Below, one piece after another: positions 35,354-45,869 of a stretch of DNA of 64,000 nucleotides. The stretch comes from Pseudomonadota bacterium. GTDB taxonomy: Bacteria; Pseudomonadota; Alphaproteobacteria; Acetobacterales; Acetobacteraceae. The DNA is taken from assembly GCA_021845985.1 (NCBI GenBank), contig JAJZES010000006.1, positions 1 through 64,000 of the forward strand, read 5' to 3'. The position numbers and the translations under genes are program-made. The notes beneath the pieces were generated by a model. It ran no database searches, was not told the origin of the DNA, and saw only the letters and a program-made list of their open reading frames with translations. Position 1 is the first letter of the stretch. Every line of letters begins with the position of its first letter.

Positions 35354-35890
35354 ATGCGCACGATTTCGTTGGCTTTCGTGCTCGTGATTGTCCTGGCGAC
35401 ACCGGCCCTGGCCGGCGGCGGTTGCGCCACCATGATGATGCCGGCAATCAGCCTCAAGCAGGTCTCGCGCGGCTTCGGACCGATTGGGCCGCATGGCTTC
35501 CACAGCGGACTCGATCTGACCGCGCCCTATGGCTCGGCGGTGCGGGCGGCGCTCGGCGGAGAGGTGGCGTTCATCGGCAGCTATTTCGGCTATGGCAATA
35601 TCGTCGATCTGCGCCATGGCGATGGAATGACGACGCGCTATGCGCATCTGTCGGCCTTCGCCCCCGGCCTGCGCGTCGGCCAGCGGGTGGCGACGGGGGC
35701 ACTGCTCGGCGCGGTTGGCACCAGCGGCCACGCGCACGGGCCGCATCTGCATTTCGAGGTTCGGATCGACGGTCAAGCGGTCGATCCCAAGCCGTTCCTG
35801 GCCCTCGCCCCGTGCCGCGCCGCCCCCGAGGCGATCGAAGAGGCGCAGGCACCGGCGGCCGAACCGGCAGTCGGGCCAGGGCACCACTGA
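35354..35890 (+). CDS. M23-family peptidoglycan endopeptidase
   Basis: This 178-residue exported LytM-type metallopeptidase cleaves peptide cross-links in peptidoglycan. Signal peptide of about 20 residues (VLATPALA). The zinc ligands are His50 and Asp54 in FHSGLDLTAP and the HLHFE motif late in the domain, with TRYAHLS and GTSGHAHG between; all are intact, so activity is likely. A short Ala/Pro-rich tail ends the protein. Start at ATG 35354; the ribosome-binding site is weak. Single gene. Confidence 0.9.
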   Translation: MRTISLAFVLVIVLATPALAGGGCATMMMPAISLKQVSRGFGPIGPHGFHSGLDLTAPYGSAVRAALGGEVAFIGSYFGYGNIVDLRHGDGMTTRYAHLSAFAPGLRVGQRVATGALLGAVGTSGHAHGPHLHFEVRIDGQAVDPKPFLALAPCRAAPEAIEEAQAPAAEPAVGPGHH

Positions 35891-36076
35891 GTCCTGGGCG
35901 GACGCCGGCCAGATCAGCCACCGATGGCTCGTCCGGCAATCAAGCCGGATGCAATCCCGCCGCCGCCCCGCCCACCGTAAGGGCGGGGGCGCAGGCAGGC
36001 GACGGCGGCCGATTCCCTGCACTGCAGCGACCGCGCGGTTGCGGTCGGTCCAGGCCTTGGCTATATCGCCCGACGC

Positions 36077-36151
<75 letters not shown>

Positions 36152-36327
36152 GTCCCCATCTGCATCTTTCGTCAATCCGCCACAGGGCGCAGGGGCCTGA
36201 CGGGCGGACGCGTATTCGCCAACTGCGGCCGGCGCGATCCCTGGCTTTCAGGACGCCAGATCGGCGACACATCCAAGGCAAATGGCATAGCCTGGGCGCG
36301 AAGCGGCGATGATCGAGGATCGGGACG

Positions 36328-36771
36328 ATGGAGGCGATGGCGCTTGCCGTGGCGGAGGCGCGGGCCGCGGCCGGGCGTGGGGAGGTGCCGGTGGGGGCGG
36401 TGGTGCTCGGGCCGGACGGCGCGGTGCTGGCGCGCGCCGGCAACGCCACCGAGGCGGCGCGCGATGCCAGTGCGCATGCCGAATTGCTGGCGCTGCGCGC
36501 CGCGGCGCAGGCCACCGGGGCGCCGCGGCTGCCGGGCTGCGATCTGGTGGTGACGCTGGAACCCTGCCCGATGTGCGCCGCCGCGATCGGGCTGTTCCGC
36601 ATCCGCCGACTGGTGTTCGGCGCCTATGACCCGAAGGGCGGCGGCGTCGAGCACGGGCCGCGGGTTTACGCGGCACCCGGCGCGCAGCATCGGCCGGAGG
36701 TGGTGGGCGGCGTGCGCGAAGCGGAGTGCGCTATGCTGCTGCGGACGTTCTTTGCCGCGCTGCGCGGATGA
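36328..36771 (+). CDS. tadA: tRNA(Arg) adenosine(34) deaminase TadA
   Basis: This 147-residue deaminase converts A34 to inosine in tRNA-Arg(ACG), allowing it to read three codons. The zinc site is HAE in ASAHAELLAL and PCPMC in LEPCPMCAAAI; VPVGAVVLG near 20 and FGAYDPKGGG are typical of TadA. The last 41 bases overlap the 3' end of the convergent trpF gene. Start at ATG 36328; the region back to the tRNA (36152-36327) has no other gene. Confidence 0.9.
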   Translation: MEAMALAVAEARAAAGRGEVPVGAVVLGPDGAVLARAGNATEAARDASAHAELLALRAAAQATGAPRLPGCDLVVTLEPCPMCAAAIGLFRIRRLVFGAYDPKGGGVEHGPRVYAAPGAQHRPEVVGGVREAECAMLLRTFFAALRG

Positions 36772-37363
36772 AGGCGCGGATCAGCGCCGGGTCTTTGACG
36801 CCGCGCTGGCGCTCGACACCGGACGAGACATCGACCGCCGCCGCCCCCGAGGCGGCGATGGCGGCGGCGACATTGTCGGGCGTCAGTCCGCCCGCCAGCA
36901 GCCAGGGGGCCGGCGCCGTCCAGCCGGCCAGCATCGCCCAGTCGATGGCCACCGCATTGCCGCCCGGCCGCGTCGCCCCCGGCGGCGGCTTGGCCTCGAT
37001 CACCAGCCGGTCGGCCGCGGCGCGCGGCAGATCGGCCTGGGTGGCGACGCCGACCGCCTGCCAGACCGGCAGCCCGAAGCGGGCGCAGAGTGCGGCCACC
37101 CGGTCGATGTCGGCATAGACCTGCAGCGCGTCGAGCGGCAGGGCGGCGAGCACCGAACGGATGGCGGCATCGGACGGCGCGACAAACAGGCCGACCCGTG
37201 CCGGGCCACCCGGCACCGCGGCGGAGATGGCGGCGGCGGCCGATGGCGTCAGCGCCCGCGGCGACGGCGGGTAGAACACGAACCCGACCCAATCGGCCCC
37301 CGCCTCGGCCGCCGCCGCCAGCGCCGCCGTGTCGGTGATGCCGCAGATTTTGACCCCGATCAT
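36731..37363 (-). CDS. trpF: Phosphoribosylanthranilate isomerase
   Basis: This 210-residue TIM-barrel enzyme carries out the third committed step of tryptophan synthesis. VKICGIT contains the catalytic Cys7, and the general acid Asp is in LQVYAD near 125. The phosphate-binding loop is LAGGLTPDNV and VDVSSGVE closes the barrel. Its ATG overlaps the pyrF stop by four bases. The usual trpB and trpA do not follow; the gene ends inside the convergent tadA 3' end. Confidence 0.93.
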   Translation of the reverse strand: MIGVKICGITDTAALAAAAEAGADWVGFVFYPPSPRALTPSAAAAISAAVPGGPARVGLFVAPSDAAIRSVLAALPLDALQVYADIDRVAALCARFGLPVWQAVGVATQADLPRAAADRLVIEAKPPPGATRPGGNAVAIDWAMLAGWTAPAPWLLAGGLTPDNVAAAIAASGAAAVDVSSGVERQRGVKDPALIRAFIRAARQRTSAAA

Positions 37364-38055
37364 CCGGCGATCTCCGCCGCCAGCGCCGCCGCCGCCGCCG
37401 CCGGGTCGGCCGCCTGGGTGATCGGCCGGCCGACCACCAGCCAGTCCGCCCCGGCCTGCGCCGCCTGCCGCGCCGAGAGCGTGCGTGCCTGATCGTCGGC
37501 GGCGGCGCCCTGCGGGCGGATGCCGGGCACCACCAGCAGCGGCGCCGGGCCGAGCGCCGCGCGCAACGCCGCCACCTCGGTCGGCGCGCAGACCAGCCCG
37601 TCGGCGCCTGACGCCATCGCCATGTGCGCCAGCCGCACCACCTGCGCCGCCGTGCCGCCGGGCACGCCGGCGGCGGCCAGCGCCGCATCATCGAGACTGG
37701 TCAGCACCGTCACCGCCAGCAGCGCCGGCCGCTGCGCCCCGGCCGTCTCGGCGGCGGCGCGGGCGGCGCGCAGCATGGCGGCGCCGCCTGCCCCATGTAG
37801 CGTCAGCAGCCGCGGCGCCAGCGCCAGCACCGAGCGGACGGCGCCGGCCACCGTGTTCGGGATGTCGTGCAATTTCAGATCGAGGAACAGGTTGCGCGCG
37901 CCGACCGCGCGAACGCCGGCGGGGCCATTGGCGAGGAAAAACTCCAGGCCGAGCTTGACCATGCCGCAGGACCGCGCGACCGCCGCCGCCCAGGCCGCCG
38001 CCTGTGCGATGTCCGCCGTGTCAAGGGCCGCGATCAGCCCGGCCGGACGGGTCAT
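37360..38055 (-). CDS. pyrF: Orotidine 5'-phosphate decarboxylase
   Basis: This 231-residue barrel enzyme makes UMP from OMP. LIAALDTAD holds the first Asp, VKLGLEFF the next, and the catalytic Asp-Lys-x2-Asp core is FLDLKLHDIPNTV. GADGLVCAP and VVPGIRPQGAAADDQART are phosphate-site blocks. Start at ATG 38055, overlapping the lapA stop by four bases. It is also overlapped by trpF, so lapA-pyrF-trpF are one translational unit. Confidence 0.95.
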   Translation of the reverse strand: MTRPAGLIAALDTADIAQAAAWAAAVARSCGMVKLGLEFFLANGPAGVRAVGARNLFLDLKLHDIPNTVAGAVRSVLALAPRLLTLHGAGGAAMLRAARAAAETAGAQRPALLAVTVLTSLDDAALAAAGVPGGTAAQVVRLAHMAMASGADGLVCAPTEVAALRAALGPAPLLVVPGIRPQGAAADDQARTLSARQAAQAGADWLVVGRPITQAADPAAAAAALAAEIAG

Positions 38056-38387
38056 GCCGCCGGAACGAGCGACCTGGAGGCTGACTGGGCGGCGGTCTGC
38101 CTCGTGGCGAGCTGGGCCTTCAGCTCGGCCACCTGGGCATCGAGCAGCCGTGCCGCATATTCCGCCCGCCGCGCCCGCCGCCGCGCCGCCAGCAGGCTGA
38201 ACCACAGCACCAGCGCGCCGAGCACGAAGGCCACCGCCATCGCCCCCAGCATCGCCAGCGACAGCGGCAGGGTGAGCAGGAAATCGGTCGGCCAGAAGCC
38301 GAACGTGGTCATTGCCCGGTTCTGCGGCGACAGCGCGAACAGCACCAGGATCAGCAGCACCGGGGCGGCGAAGACGAGGCGCAGCAT
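38052..38387 (-). CDS. LapA-family (DUF1049) membrane protein
   Basis: This 111-residue protein has two membrane helices (about 3-20 and 42-68) and a C-terminal coiled-coil-like tail (RRARRAEYAARLLDAQVAEL), the layout of LapA-domain proteins tied to lipopolysaccharide assembly in E. coli. FALSPQNRAMTTFGFWP is the conserved loop. It sits between ihfB and pyrF, its usual place in alphaproteobacteria, and shares a base with the ihfB stop. Confidence 0.82.
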   Translation of the reverse strand: MLRLVFAAPVLLILVLFALSPQNRAMTTFGFWPTDFLLTLPLSLAMLGAMAVAFVLGALVLWFSLLAARRRARRAEYAARLLDAQVAELKAQLATRQTAAQSASRSLVPAA

Positions 38388-38704
38388 CAGGCCGGCACCC
38401 GCGCCGCCGCCGGGCGGGCCGGCGTCTGCCGGTTGACCCGCTCGCGCAGCTCTTTGCCGGCTTTGAAGAACGGCACCGCCTTTTCATCGACCGCAACCGC
38501 GACGCCGGTGCGCGGATTGCGCCCGGTGCGCGCGTCCCGCCGCTTGACGGTAAAGGCGCCGAAGCCGCGCAGCTCCACCCGTTCGCCGCGCGCCAGCGCC
38601 GCGGTGATCTCGTTGAAAATCGTCGCCACGATGGTCTCGACATCGCGGCCGAGCAGATGCGGGTTAGCCGCCGACAGCTCAGTAATCAGCTCCGATTTGG
38701 TCAT
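38387..38704 (-). CDS. ihfB: Integration host factor subunit beta
   Basis: This 105-residue DNA-bending protein pairs with IHF-alpha in transcription and recombination. It has [17 protein letters not shown] at the start, [25 protein letters not shown] (the DNA-intercalating arm with its Pro) and [16 protein letters not shown] short Ala/Pro-rich tail extends it beyond the usual 95 residues. It follows sppA by 12 bases and starts the run of overlapping genes to trpF. Confidence 0.95.
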   Translation of the reverse strand: MTKSELITELSAANPHLLGRDVETIVATIFNEITAALARGERVELRGFGAFTVKRRDARTGRNPRTGVAVAVDEKAVPFFKAGKELRERVNRQTPARPAAARVPA

Positions 38705-38716
38705 CCGCCCTCCGCG

Positions 38717-39628
38717 CTACCCGCCGACCACTCCAGGCTGCCAAATGGCCAGCGCCCCGTCAATATTAAGTCCTTGGAAGCCAACAACTTTCATCAGCGG
38801 CCCGAGCGTCGCGCCGAGCGTCCGTTCGGCCAGCGTGCGGGTCTCGAGGCGCTGCACCGGCAGCGACTCGGCAACGCCATGCGCCGCCAGCCACGCCCGC
38901 GCCTCCGGCTCACCGCCGATGGCGTCGATCAGCCCGAGCTTGAGCGCCTGGCGCCCGGTATAGGGCCGGCCGTCGGCGAGCGCGCGGACCTGCGTTACGT
39001 CCATGTGGCGTCCGACGGCGACCATGCCGACGAATTGATCGTACATGTCCATCACCAGCCCCTGCAGCACCTCCCGCCCCTCGGGCGACAGAGGCGCGGT
39101 CAGGCTCGGCTGGTTCTTCAGCGGGCCCGAGACGATGGCCCCGGCGGTGACGCCGAGCCGCGACAGCAGGCCCGACACCTCGGCGGTTTCCAGCAGCACG
39201 CCGATCGACCCGGTCAGCGTCGCCTCACTGGCATAGATGCGGGCCGCCGGCACGGCGATCATGTAGCCGGCCGAGGCGGCGAGGCCGCGCATCACAGTGA
39301 CGACGGGTTTCACCGCGGCGACGCGGGCAATGGCGTCGTGCAGGCTCTCGCCACCGGCGACGCTGCCGCCGGGACTGTCGATTTCCACCAGCAGGGCGCG
39401 CACGCTGGCATCCCCGGCCAGCGCGGCGATGCTGCGGGTCAGCCGCGGATCGTCGGTGATGATGCCGCTGACCACCAGCCGCGCGACATGCGGGCGCGCT
39501 CCGGCGCCGAGCCGCCCGAGCCCCAGCACGACCAGCAGCAGCACCGCCAGCACCGCCGCACCGCGCCAAAACAACAGGCGGCGCTTGAGGCGCCGCCTGT
39601 CGATCAGCAGATCAGTCTCCAGGCTCAT
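38717..39628 (-). CDS. sppA: Signal peptide peptidase SppA (S49, short form)
   Basis: This 303-residue membrane-anchored serine protease degrades cleaved signal peptides. One N-terminal membrane helix (about 20-42) precedes the S49 domain: IDSPGGSV, ASAGYMIAV, the nucleophile Ser in LTGSIGVL and the general-base Lys in SGPLKNQPSL. It is the single-domain form rather than the double E. coli form. It lies 22 bases after rpsA on the same strand, its conserved position. Confidence 0.92.
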   Translation of the reverse strand: MSLETDLLIDRRRLKRRLLFWRGAAVLAVLLLVVLGLGRLGAGARPHVARLVVSGIITDDPRLTRSIAALAGDASVRALLVEIDSPGGSVAGGESLHDAIARVAAVKPVVTVMRGLAASAGYMIAVPAARIYASEATLTGSIGVLLETAEVSGLLSRLGVTAGAIVSGPLKNQPSLTAPLSPEGREVLQGLVMDMYDQFVGMVAVGRHMDVTQVRALADGRPYTGRQALKLGLIDAIGGEPEARAWLAAHGVAESLPVQRLETRTLAERTLGATLGPLMKVVGFQGLNIDGALAIWQPGVVGG

Positions 39629-39650
39629 CGCCCGCGCGACCGACCGGCGC

Positions 39651-41375
<1,725 letters not shown>

Positions 41376-41678
41376 GAGGATGATTTCGTCCTATCGGGTC
41401 GGCCGGGGCGCGAAGCCAAACCGGCCGCTGGAATGCGCGCTTGGATTAAGCACGACATGCCCGCGCCATCAGCGCAGGCCAGATTGAGCTTGATGACCGA
41501 GGCGGGCGGCAGTGACGCGACCGACCCAGGACGCCCGGCCCCGCCGCGCGCGGCGACATAGATGCGTAACCCCAGAGCGGAGTCAAGTGCCGCCGGGCAA
41601 GCAAACCGACCGCGCCCGGCCGGTCGCTGTGTGCGCTTGCGACCATGGCCCCCGCGGCCTGGGTCAGGCGCCTGAAGC
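41376..41678. other. Gap upstream of rpsA
   Basis: These 303 bases separate the acyltransferase gene from rpsA, both on the minus strand, and should hold the rpsA promoter and leader. I see no convincing gene. A GCCGGGC/GCCCGGC inverted match near 41592-41620 with a long loop could be a weak terminator for the acyltransferase operon. Confidence 0.4.
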
Positions 41679-42878
41679 TCAGCTTCGCGGCAGCGCGCGC
41701 AGGGTCGAAAGGTCGGCCAGCCACGCCGCAACACGTTTTCCGAGCGCGATGCCGGGGCGTTCGATGGCGATATGAGCCAGGGCCGATGCGCCGACCAGGG
41801 CCATGGCGGCCACCAGGACCACCGACCAATAGTGCAGCGGCGTTTGCAACGCATAGCGGCGGGCCGCCGGCACGGCGAATGCAACGAACAGAAATATGCC
41901 CTGCAACAGGTAGATGCCGAAGCTGCTCTCGCCGAGGCGCAGGGCGGCGCGGCTGGACAGCAGGCCAAAGCCGCTGGCACCCGCAGCGACGGCAAGAAAC
42001 GCCGGCGCCATCAGCAGCACCGGTCCGACGGCATAGGCCGTGTTGGCGCCCAGCAGGACCGCCGCAAGCGAGGCGACAAACATCGCTGACAAAACGGCAT
42101 CCGAGCCGCCGAGCCGTTTGAGCCGGGTCAGCGGCACGCTCGCGCAGCACATTCCGACGAAAAAATCCGCCCAGAACACCCACCATGCGCCCTGCTCGCG
42201 CATCGCCGCGATCAGGCACATCACCAGCCCGCCAAGGACGAAGATCAAACCCCACCTGGGCGACCGGGCGAACAGCGAAAGCGGCAGCAGCGCGAGATAA
42301 AACCGCCATTCGTAGCTCAGCGTCCACAGCACGCCGGCAAGCACGATGAAGGTCTGCCGATAGGCGTTGATGTCGGGTCCGGTGCCGTAAAAGCCGAGCA
42401 GGCACCAATGCAGCACTTCGCGCACCAGCCGGCCGGCGGGTTCGTGGGCGACGCCGCCCGAGGCGGCGGCGATGACCGCCAACATGGCGCCGATGGTCAG
42501 GAAATAGACCGGGCCGATCCGAAATATCCGCCCGACATACAACGCCCGCCAAGCCGGCCGCCCCTTGTCCGCCAGCAGTTTCCCCCAGAACAAATACCCG
42601 GTGAACATGAAAAACAGCGATACGCCGACCTGCCCCAACATGGTGTAGAACGAAGACGGCGGCACCGCCCATACGCCGGTGACAAGAAATTGGCGATACA
42701 CCGCGGCATGATGGAAGACCACGCCGAGCGCCAGGAACCCGCGCAGGCCGTCGATGCTGCCGGCCCGGTTGGATCCTCGCGCCGCGCCGACATCAAGGTG
42801 GCTGAACACCGGCAGACGCACGACCAGCAGCAGCGCGGCCATGCAGAGCACATACCAGACCGGCGACCAGACATTCAT
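41679..42878 (-). CDS. Acyltransferase-3 (OafA/YrhL-like) membrane protein
   Basis: This 399-residue integral membrane protein has about ten helices and the acyltransferase-3 signature: SIDGLRGFLALGVVFHHAAV with the catalytic His near 57, the RIFRIGPVYFL loop and LWTLSYEWRFYL. Members O-acetylate or acylate surface sugars such as O-antigen or exopolysaccharide. ATG 42878 overlaps the methyltransferase stop by four bases, so the two proteins are made together and probably modify the same glycan. The target is unknown. Confidence 0.88.
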   Translation of the reverse strand: MNVWSPVWYVLCMAALLLVVRLPVFSHLDVGAARGSNRAGSIDGLRGFLALGVVFHHAAVYRQFLVTGVWAVPPSSFYTMLGQVGVSLFFMFTGYLFWGKLLADKGRPAWRALYVGRIFRIGPVYFLTIGAMLAVIAAASGGVAHEPAGRLVREVLHWCLLGFYGTGPDINAYRQTFIVLAGVLWTLSYEWRFYLALLPLSLFARSPRWGLIFVLGGLVMCLIAAMREQGAWWVFWADFFVGMCCASVPLTRLKRLGGSDAVLSAMFVASLAAVLLGANTAYAVGPVLLMAPAFLAVAAGASGFGLLSSRAALRLGESSFGIYLLQGIFLFVAFAVPAARRYALQTPLHYWSVVLVAAMALVGASALAHIAIERPGIALGKRVAAWLADLSTLRALPRS

Positions 42879-43753
42879 GCCGCAGTGCCGGCGCTCCGTG
42901 CCAGCGCCGCCGGACGCAGCCGGGTGATCGCCACCTCGCCGCGCGGGGCGAGCGATTTCTGCACCGCGATCAGGTTCTTCTCGAAGCTGATATGGCCGAT
43001 CTGGCGCGCCACGCGCAGCTTGTCGGGGTCGATGCCGCGGTCGCTCTCGAACTCGTCGAAGTTCACGTAGCGCGCCAGATCGGCGAACCAGCCGACGCAG
43101 GTGCGGGCGAACGCCGGATCGTCGATATGCACGCCGTCCCAGCCGCCAAACGTCCAGTAGGACGACATCACGTCCTCGACGACATAGACCCCGCCATCCA
43201 CCAGCGCATCGAACAGGGTGAGGAAGGTGAAGATCTGATGCCGGCTGAGATGCGATCCGTCGTCGATGATCACGTCGAACGGCCCGTCCTGCCGCGCCAG
43301 CAGCGCGAGATCGGCGGCCGAGGACTGATCCACCTGACGGATGCGGGTGCCCGGCGTGGCAAGTCCCCGCTTGTCCTCCAGGTCGCAGCCGGTGATGCGG
43401 GCGAACGGGAAATAGGCCTGCCATGCGTTGAGCGACTGTCCGCCCAGCGCGAAGCCGTAGCCGCCAATGCCGATCTCCAGCAGGCGGATGCGCCGGTATT
43501 TCAGCCGCGTCAGGTATCTGCTGTAGAGATGGCCATATCGATGGCCGTTGATCTGATGCTTGTCGGACCCGGATTTCCGCAGGACATAGGACAGCGACAG
43601 CGGCAGCAGACAAACCAGCGTCGCGATGGCGACGTTGCGGCGGTACAGCCACACGTAATACCGCCGCCAGCCGGCCGCCTTGCGCGCCTCCGACAGCCTG
43701 TTCCAGCCGATCATGGCCTTGAATGCGGCCTTGAGGCCGCCTGTGCCGTTCAT
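42875..43753 (-). CDS. SAM-dependent methyltransferase, macrocin O-methyltransferase-like
   Basis: This 292-residue class I methyltransferase resembles the MycE/TylF-type sugar O-methyltransferases: SDKHQINGHRYGHLYSRYL, the SAM loop RLLEIGIGGYGFALGG, FDVIIDDGSHLSRHQIFTF (metal-binding DDGSH) and GGVYVVEDVMSSYW. Start at ATG 43753, which follows a few codons of open frame. It overlaps the acyltransferase gene, implying joint decoration of a sugar. An N-terminal hydrophobic stretch (about 42-60) is unusual and could anchor it to the membrane. Confidence 0.82.
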   Translation of the reverse strand: MNGTGGLKAAFKAMIGWNRLSEARKAAGWRRYYVWLYRRNVAIATLVCLLPLSLSYVLRKSGSDKHQINGHRYGHLYSRYLTRLKYRRIRLLEIGIGGYGFALGGQSLNAWQAYFPFARITGCDLEDKRGLATPGTRIRQVDQSSAADLALLARQDGPFDVIIDDGSHLSRHQIFTFLTLFDALVDGGVYVVEDVMSSYWTFGGWDGVHIDDPAFARTCVGWFADLARYVNFDEFESDRGIDPDKLRVARQIGHISFEKNLIAVQKSLAPRGEVAITRLRPAALARSAGTAA

Positions 43754-43856
43754 CGCGCGCACCCTCGCCGCTGCCACCGCCGCCGCCCGATGCCGGCCGC
43801 CCGGTCAGCTAGCATGGCGGCTCCGACACCGCCACGCAGCCGTTGCGACGGGCCGG

Positions 43857-44666
43857 CTACAGCGCCAGTTCCACACACACCGGCACATGGTCCGATCCCT
43901 GCGGCCAGTCGCGCGCGTCCTTGAGGATGGTGTGCGAGCGCAGCGCCCCGCGCAGATCGGGGCTGACCCAGACATGATCGAGCCGCCGGCCGCGGTCGGA
44001 GGCGCGCCAGTCGCGGTTGCGATACGACCACCATGTATAGAGCTTCTGGTCCTCCGGCACGAAATGGCGCAGCGCATCGACGAACTGCGCCCGCTGCCAT
44101 GCCAGCAGCCCCTGCGTCTCGGCCGGCGTGTGGCTGACCACGTCGAGCAGTTGCCGGTGGCTCCAGACATCATTTTCGAGTGGTGCGATGTTGAGATCGC
44201 CGACCAATACGGTGCGGGTGAGCGGCGGGCGGGCGGCGAACCATGCCGACGCCTCGGCGACGAAATCGAGCTTGTGGGCATATTTCGGGTTGGCCGCCCG
44301 GTCGGCCACGTCGCCCCCGGCCGGGACGTAGAAATCATGCATCTCGACCGGCCCGGACGGCAGGTCGAGCAGCGCCGCGACGTGACGGCAATCGCCGCGG
44401 GCGCACCAGTCGGGCGCCGTGTCGATCGGCACGAGCGGCACCCGCGACAGGATGGCGACGCCGTTATAGCCCTTCATGCCGCGCCGCACGACATGCGGGT
44501 AGCCGAGCGCCGGCGGCCCCTCGGCGGGGAACAATTCGTCCGGCACCTTGGTTTCCTGCAGGCAGATCACCTCCGGGTCGAGGGCGGCGACGAGCCGCGA
44601 CAGCAGCGGCAGGCGCAGTCGCAGCGAGTTGATGTTCCAGGTGGCGATGCGCAGGCGCTGGCTCAT
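43857..44666 (-). CDS. xth: Exodeoxyribonuclease III (AP endonuclease)
   Basis: This 269-residue repair nuclease cuts DNA at abasic sites and has 3'-5' exonuclease activity. Motifs include RIATWNINSLRLR, CLQETKV with the metal Glu, YNGVAILSR, VLVGDLNIAP, and RLDHVWVSP then GSDHVPV with the catalytic His. Start chosen at ATG 44666 (MSQRLRIATWN); an ATG four codons earlier is nearly as good. It is divergent from the Liv-type operon, with 98 bases between. Confidence 0.92.
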   Translation of the reverse strand: MSQRLRIATWNINSLRLRLPLLSRLVAALDPEVICLQETKVPDELFPAEGPPALGYPHVVRRGMKGYNGVAILSRVPLVPIDTAPDWCARGDCRHVAALLDLPSGPVEMHDFYVPAGGDVADRAANPKYAHKLDFVAEASAWFAARPPLTRTVLVGDLNIAPLENDVWSHRQLLDVVSHTPAETQGLLAWQRAQFVDALRHFVPEDQKLYTWWSYRNRDWRASDRGRRLDHVWVSPDLRGALRSHTILKDARDWPQGSDHVPVCVELAL

Positions 44667-44764
44667 GCGCCGCTGCATGGCAAGCCCGCGCCACCACCGC
44701 AAGGGCAGGCTTGCGCCGGACGCGCGAAAACTTCATCACGGGCGGGCGCGGGAGGGGATGGTCG

Positions 44765-45865
44765 ATGCGGTTTCTGGTGATGCTGGCGGCGTGTCTCGTG
44801 CTCTCCACCGCGGCCGGCGCCGCGGAACCAGTGCCGGTCGGGCTGGTGGCCATCCTCAGTGGCCCCAACGCCGCCTACGGCACCGCCATCCGCGCCGGGG
44901 CGGAACTGGCGCTGGCCGAGATCGACGCCGGCGGCGGGCCGAAGATCGCGTTGACCGTCGAGGATTCCGGCGGCACCAAGGACGGCGCCATCAACGCCGC
45001 GCGCAAGCTGATCGGGCGCGACCATGTCGCCGCCATCATCGGCCCGACGCTGTCCAACGAGATGTTCGCGATGGGGCCGGTGGCCAACGGGCGCGGCGTG
45101 CCGACCATCGGCACCTCGACCACCGCCGCCGGCATCACCGATATCGGCCCGTTCATCTTCCGCACCGCGCTGCCCGAGGCCGACGTGATCCCGGTGACGA
45201 TGGCTCGCGCCGTCGCCCGCGGGGTCAAGACCATCGCCCTGCTCTATGCGTCGGACGACGCCTTCTCCAAGTCCGGCTTCGACACCATGCGGGCGGCGGC
45301 GGAGCAGGCCGGGCTGAAAATCCTGACGGTCGAAAGCTTCGCCAGCAAAGACACCGACTTCTCCGCCCAGCTCACCAAGATCAAGGCGCTGCAGCCGGAC
45401 GCGGTGGGCATTTCCGCCCTCGTCGAGCCGGTCTCCGGGGTGCTGCTGCAGACGCGCCAGCTCGGCTTCGGGCCGCAGACGCTGTTCATCGGCGGCAACG
45501 GCGCCAACTCGCCGCGGCTCGGCCAGATCGCCGGCGCCGCAGCGGACGGGCTGATCGTCGGCAGCCCGTGGTTCGTCGCCAAGCCGGACCCGCTGAACCA
45601 GGCCTTCGTCGCCGCCTTTCACGCCCGCACCGGCCACGACCCGGACCAGTTCGCCGCCCAGGCCTACGACACGATGAAAATCCTCGACGAGGCGATCGCC
45701 CGCGCCGGCAGCGCCAGCCCCGGCGCGATCCGCGACGCGCTGCTGCGCACCGACCATCACGGCGTGATGGGGCCGTTCCGCTTCACCGATCATCGCGACC
45801 CCGCCTCCGCCGAGGGTGTGGTGGTGCTGGAGATGCATGGCGGCGCCTTCCGCGTCGCCGAGTAG
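44765..45865 (+). CDS. Branched-chain amino-acid-type ABC transporter binding protein
   Basis: This 366-residue periplasmic binding protein of the LivJ/LivK type has a signal peptide of about 20 residues (ACLVLSTAAGAA). Family blocks: VGLVAILSGPNAAYG, SGGTKDGAINAARKLI, AAIIGPTLSNEMFA, TIGTSTTAAGITDIGPFIFRT and FAAQAYDTMKI. It heads a complete five-gene transporter operon. The ligand may be a branched-chain amino acid, an amide or an aromatic acid; the sequence does not decide. Confidence 0.92.
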   Translation: MRFLVMLAACLVLSTAAGAAEPVPVGLVAILSGPNAAYGTAIRAGAELALAEIDAGGGPKIALTVEDSGGTKDGAINAARKLIGRDHVAAIIGPTLSNEMFAMGPVANGRGVPTIGTSTTAAGITDIGPFIFRTALPEADVIPVTMARAVARGVKTIALLYASDDAFSKSGFDTMRAAAEQAGLKILTVESFASKDTDFSAQLTKIKALQPDAVGISALVEPVSGVLLQTRQLGFGPQTLFIGGNGANSPRLGQIAGAAADGLIVGSPWFVAKPDPLNQAFVAAFHARTGHDPDQFAAQAYDTMKILDEAIARAGSASPGAIRDALLRTDHHGVMGPFRFTDHRDPASAEGVVVLEMHGGAFRVAE

Positions 45866-45869
45866 TCCG

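Noticed and set aside
33522-35447. A 641-codon minus-strand frame across the SDR and binding-protein genes
   Set aside because: Antisense to two genes with clear domains; the translation shows no motif.
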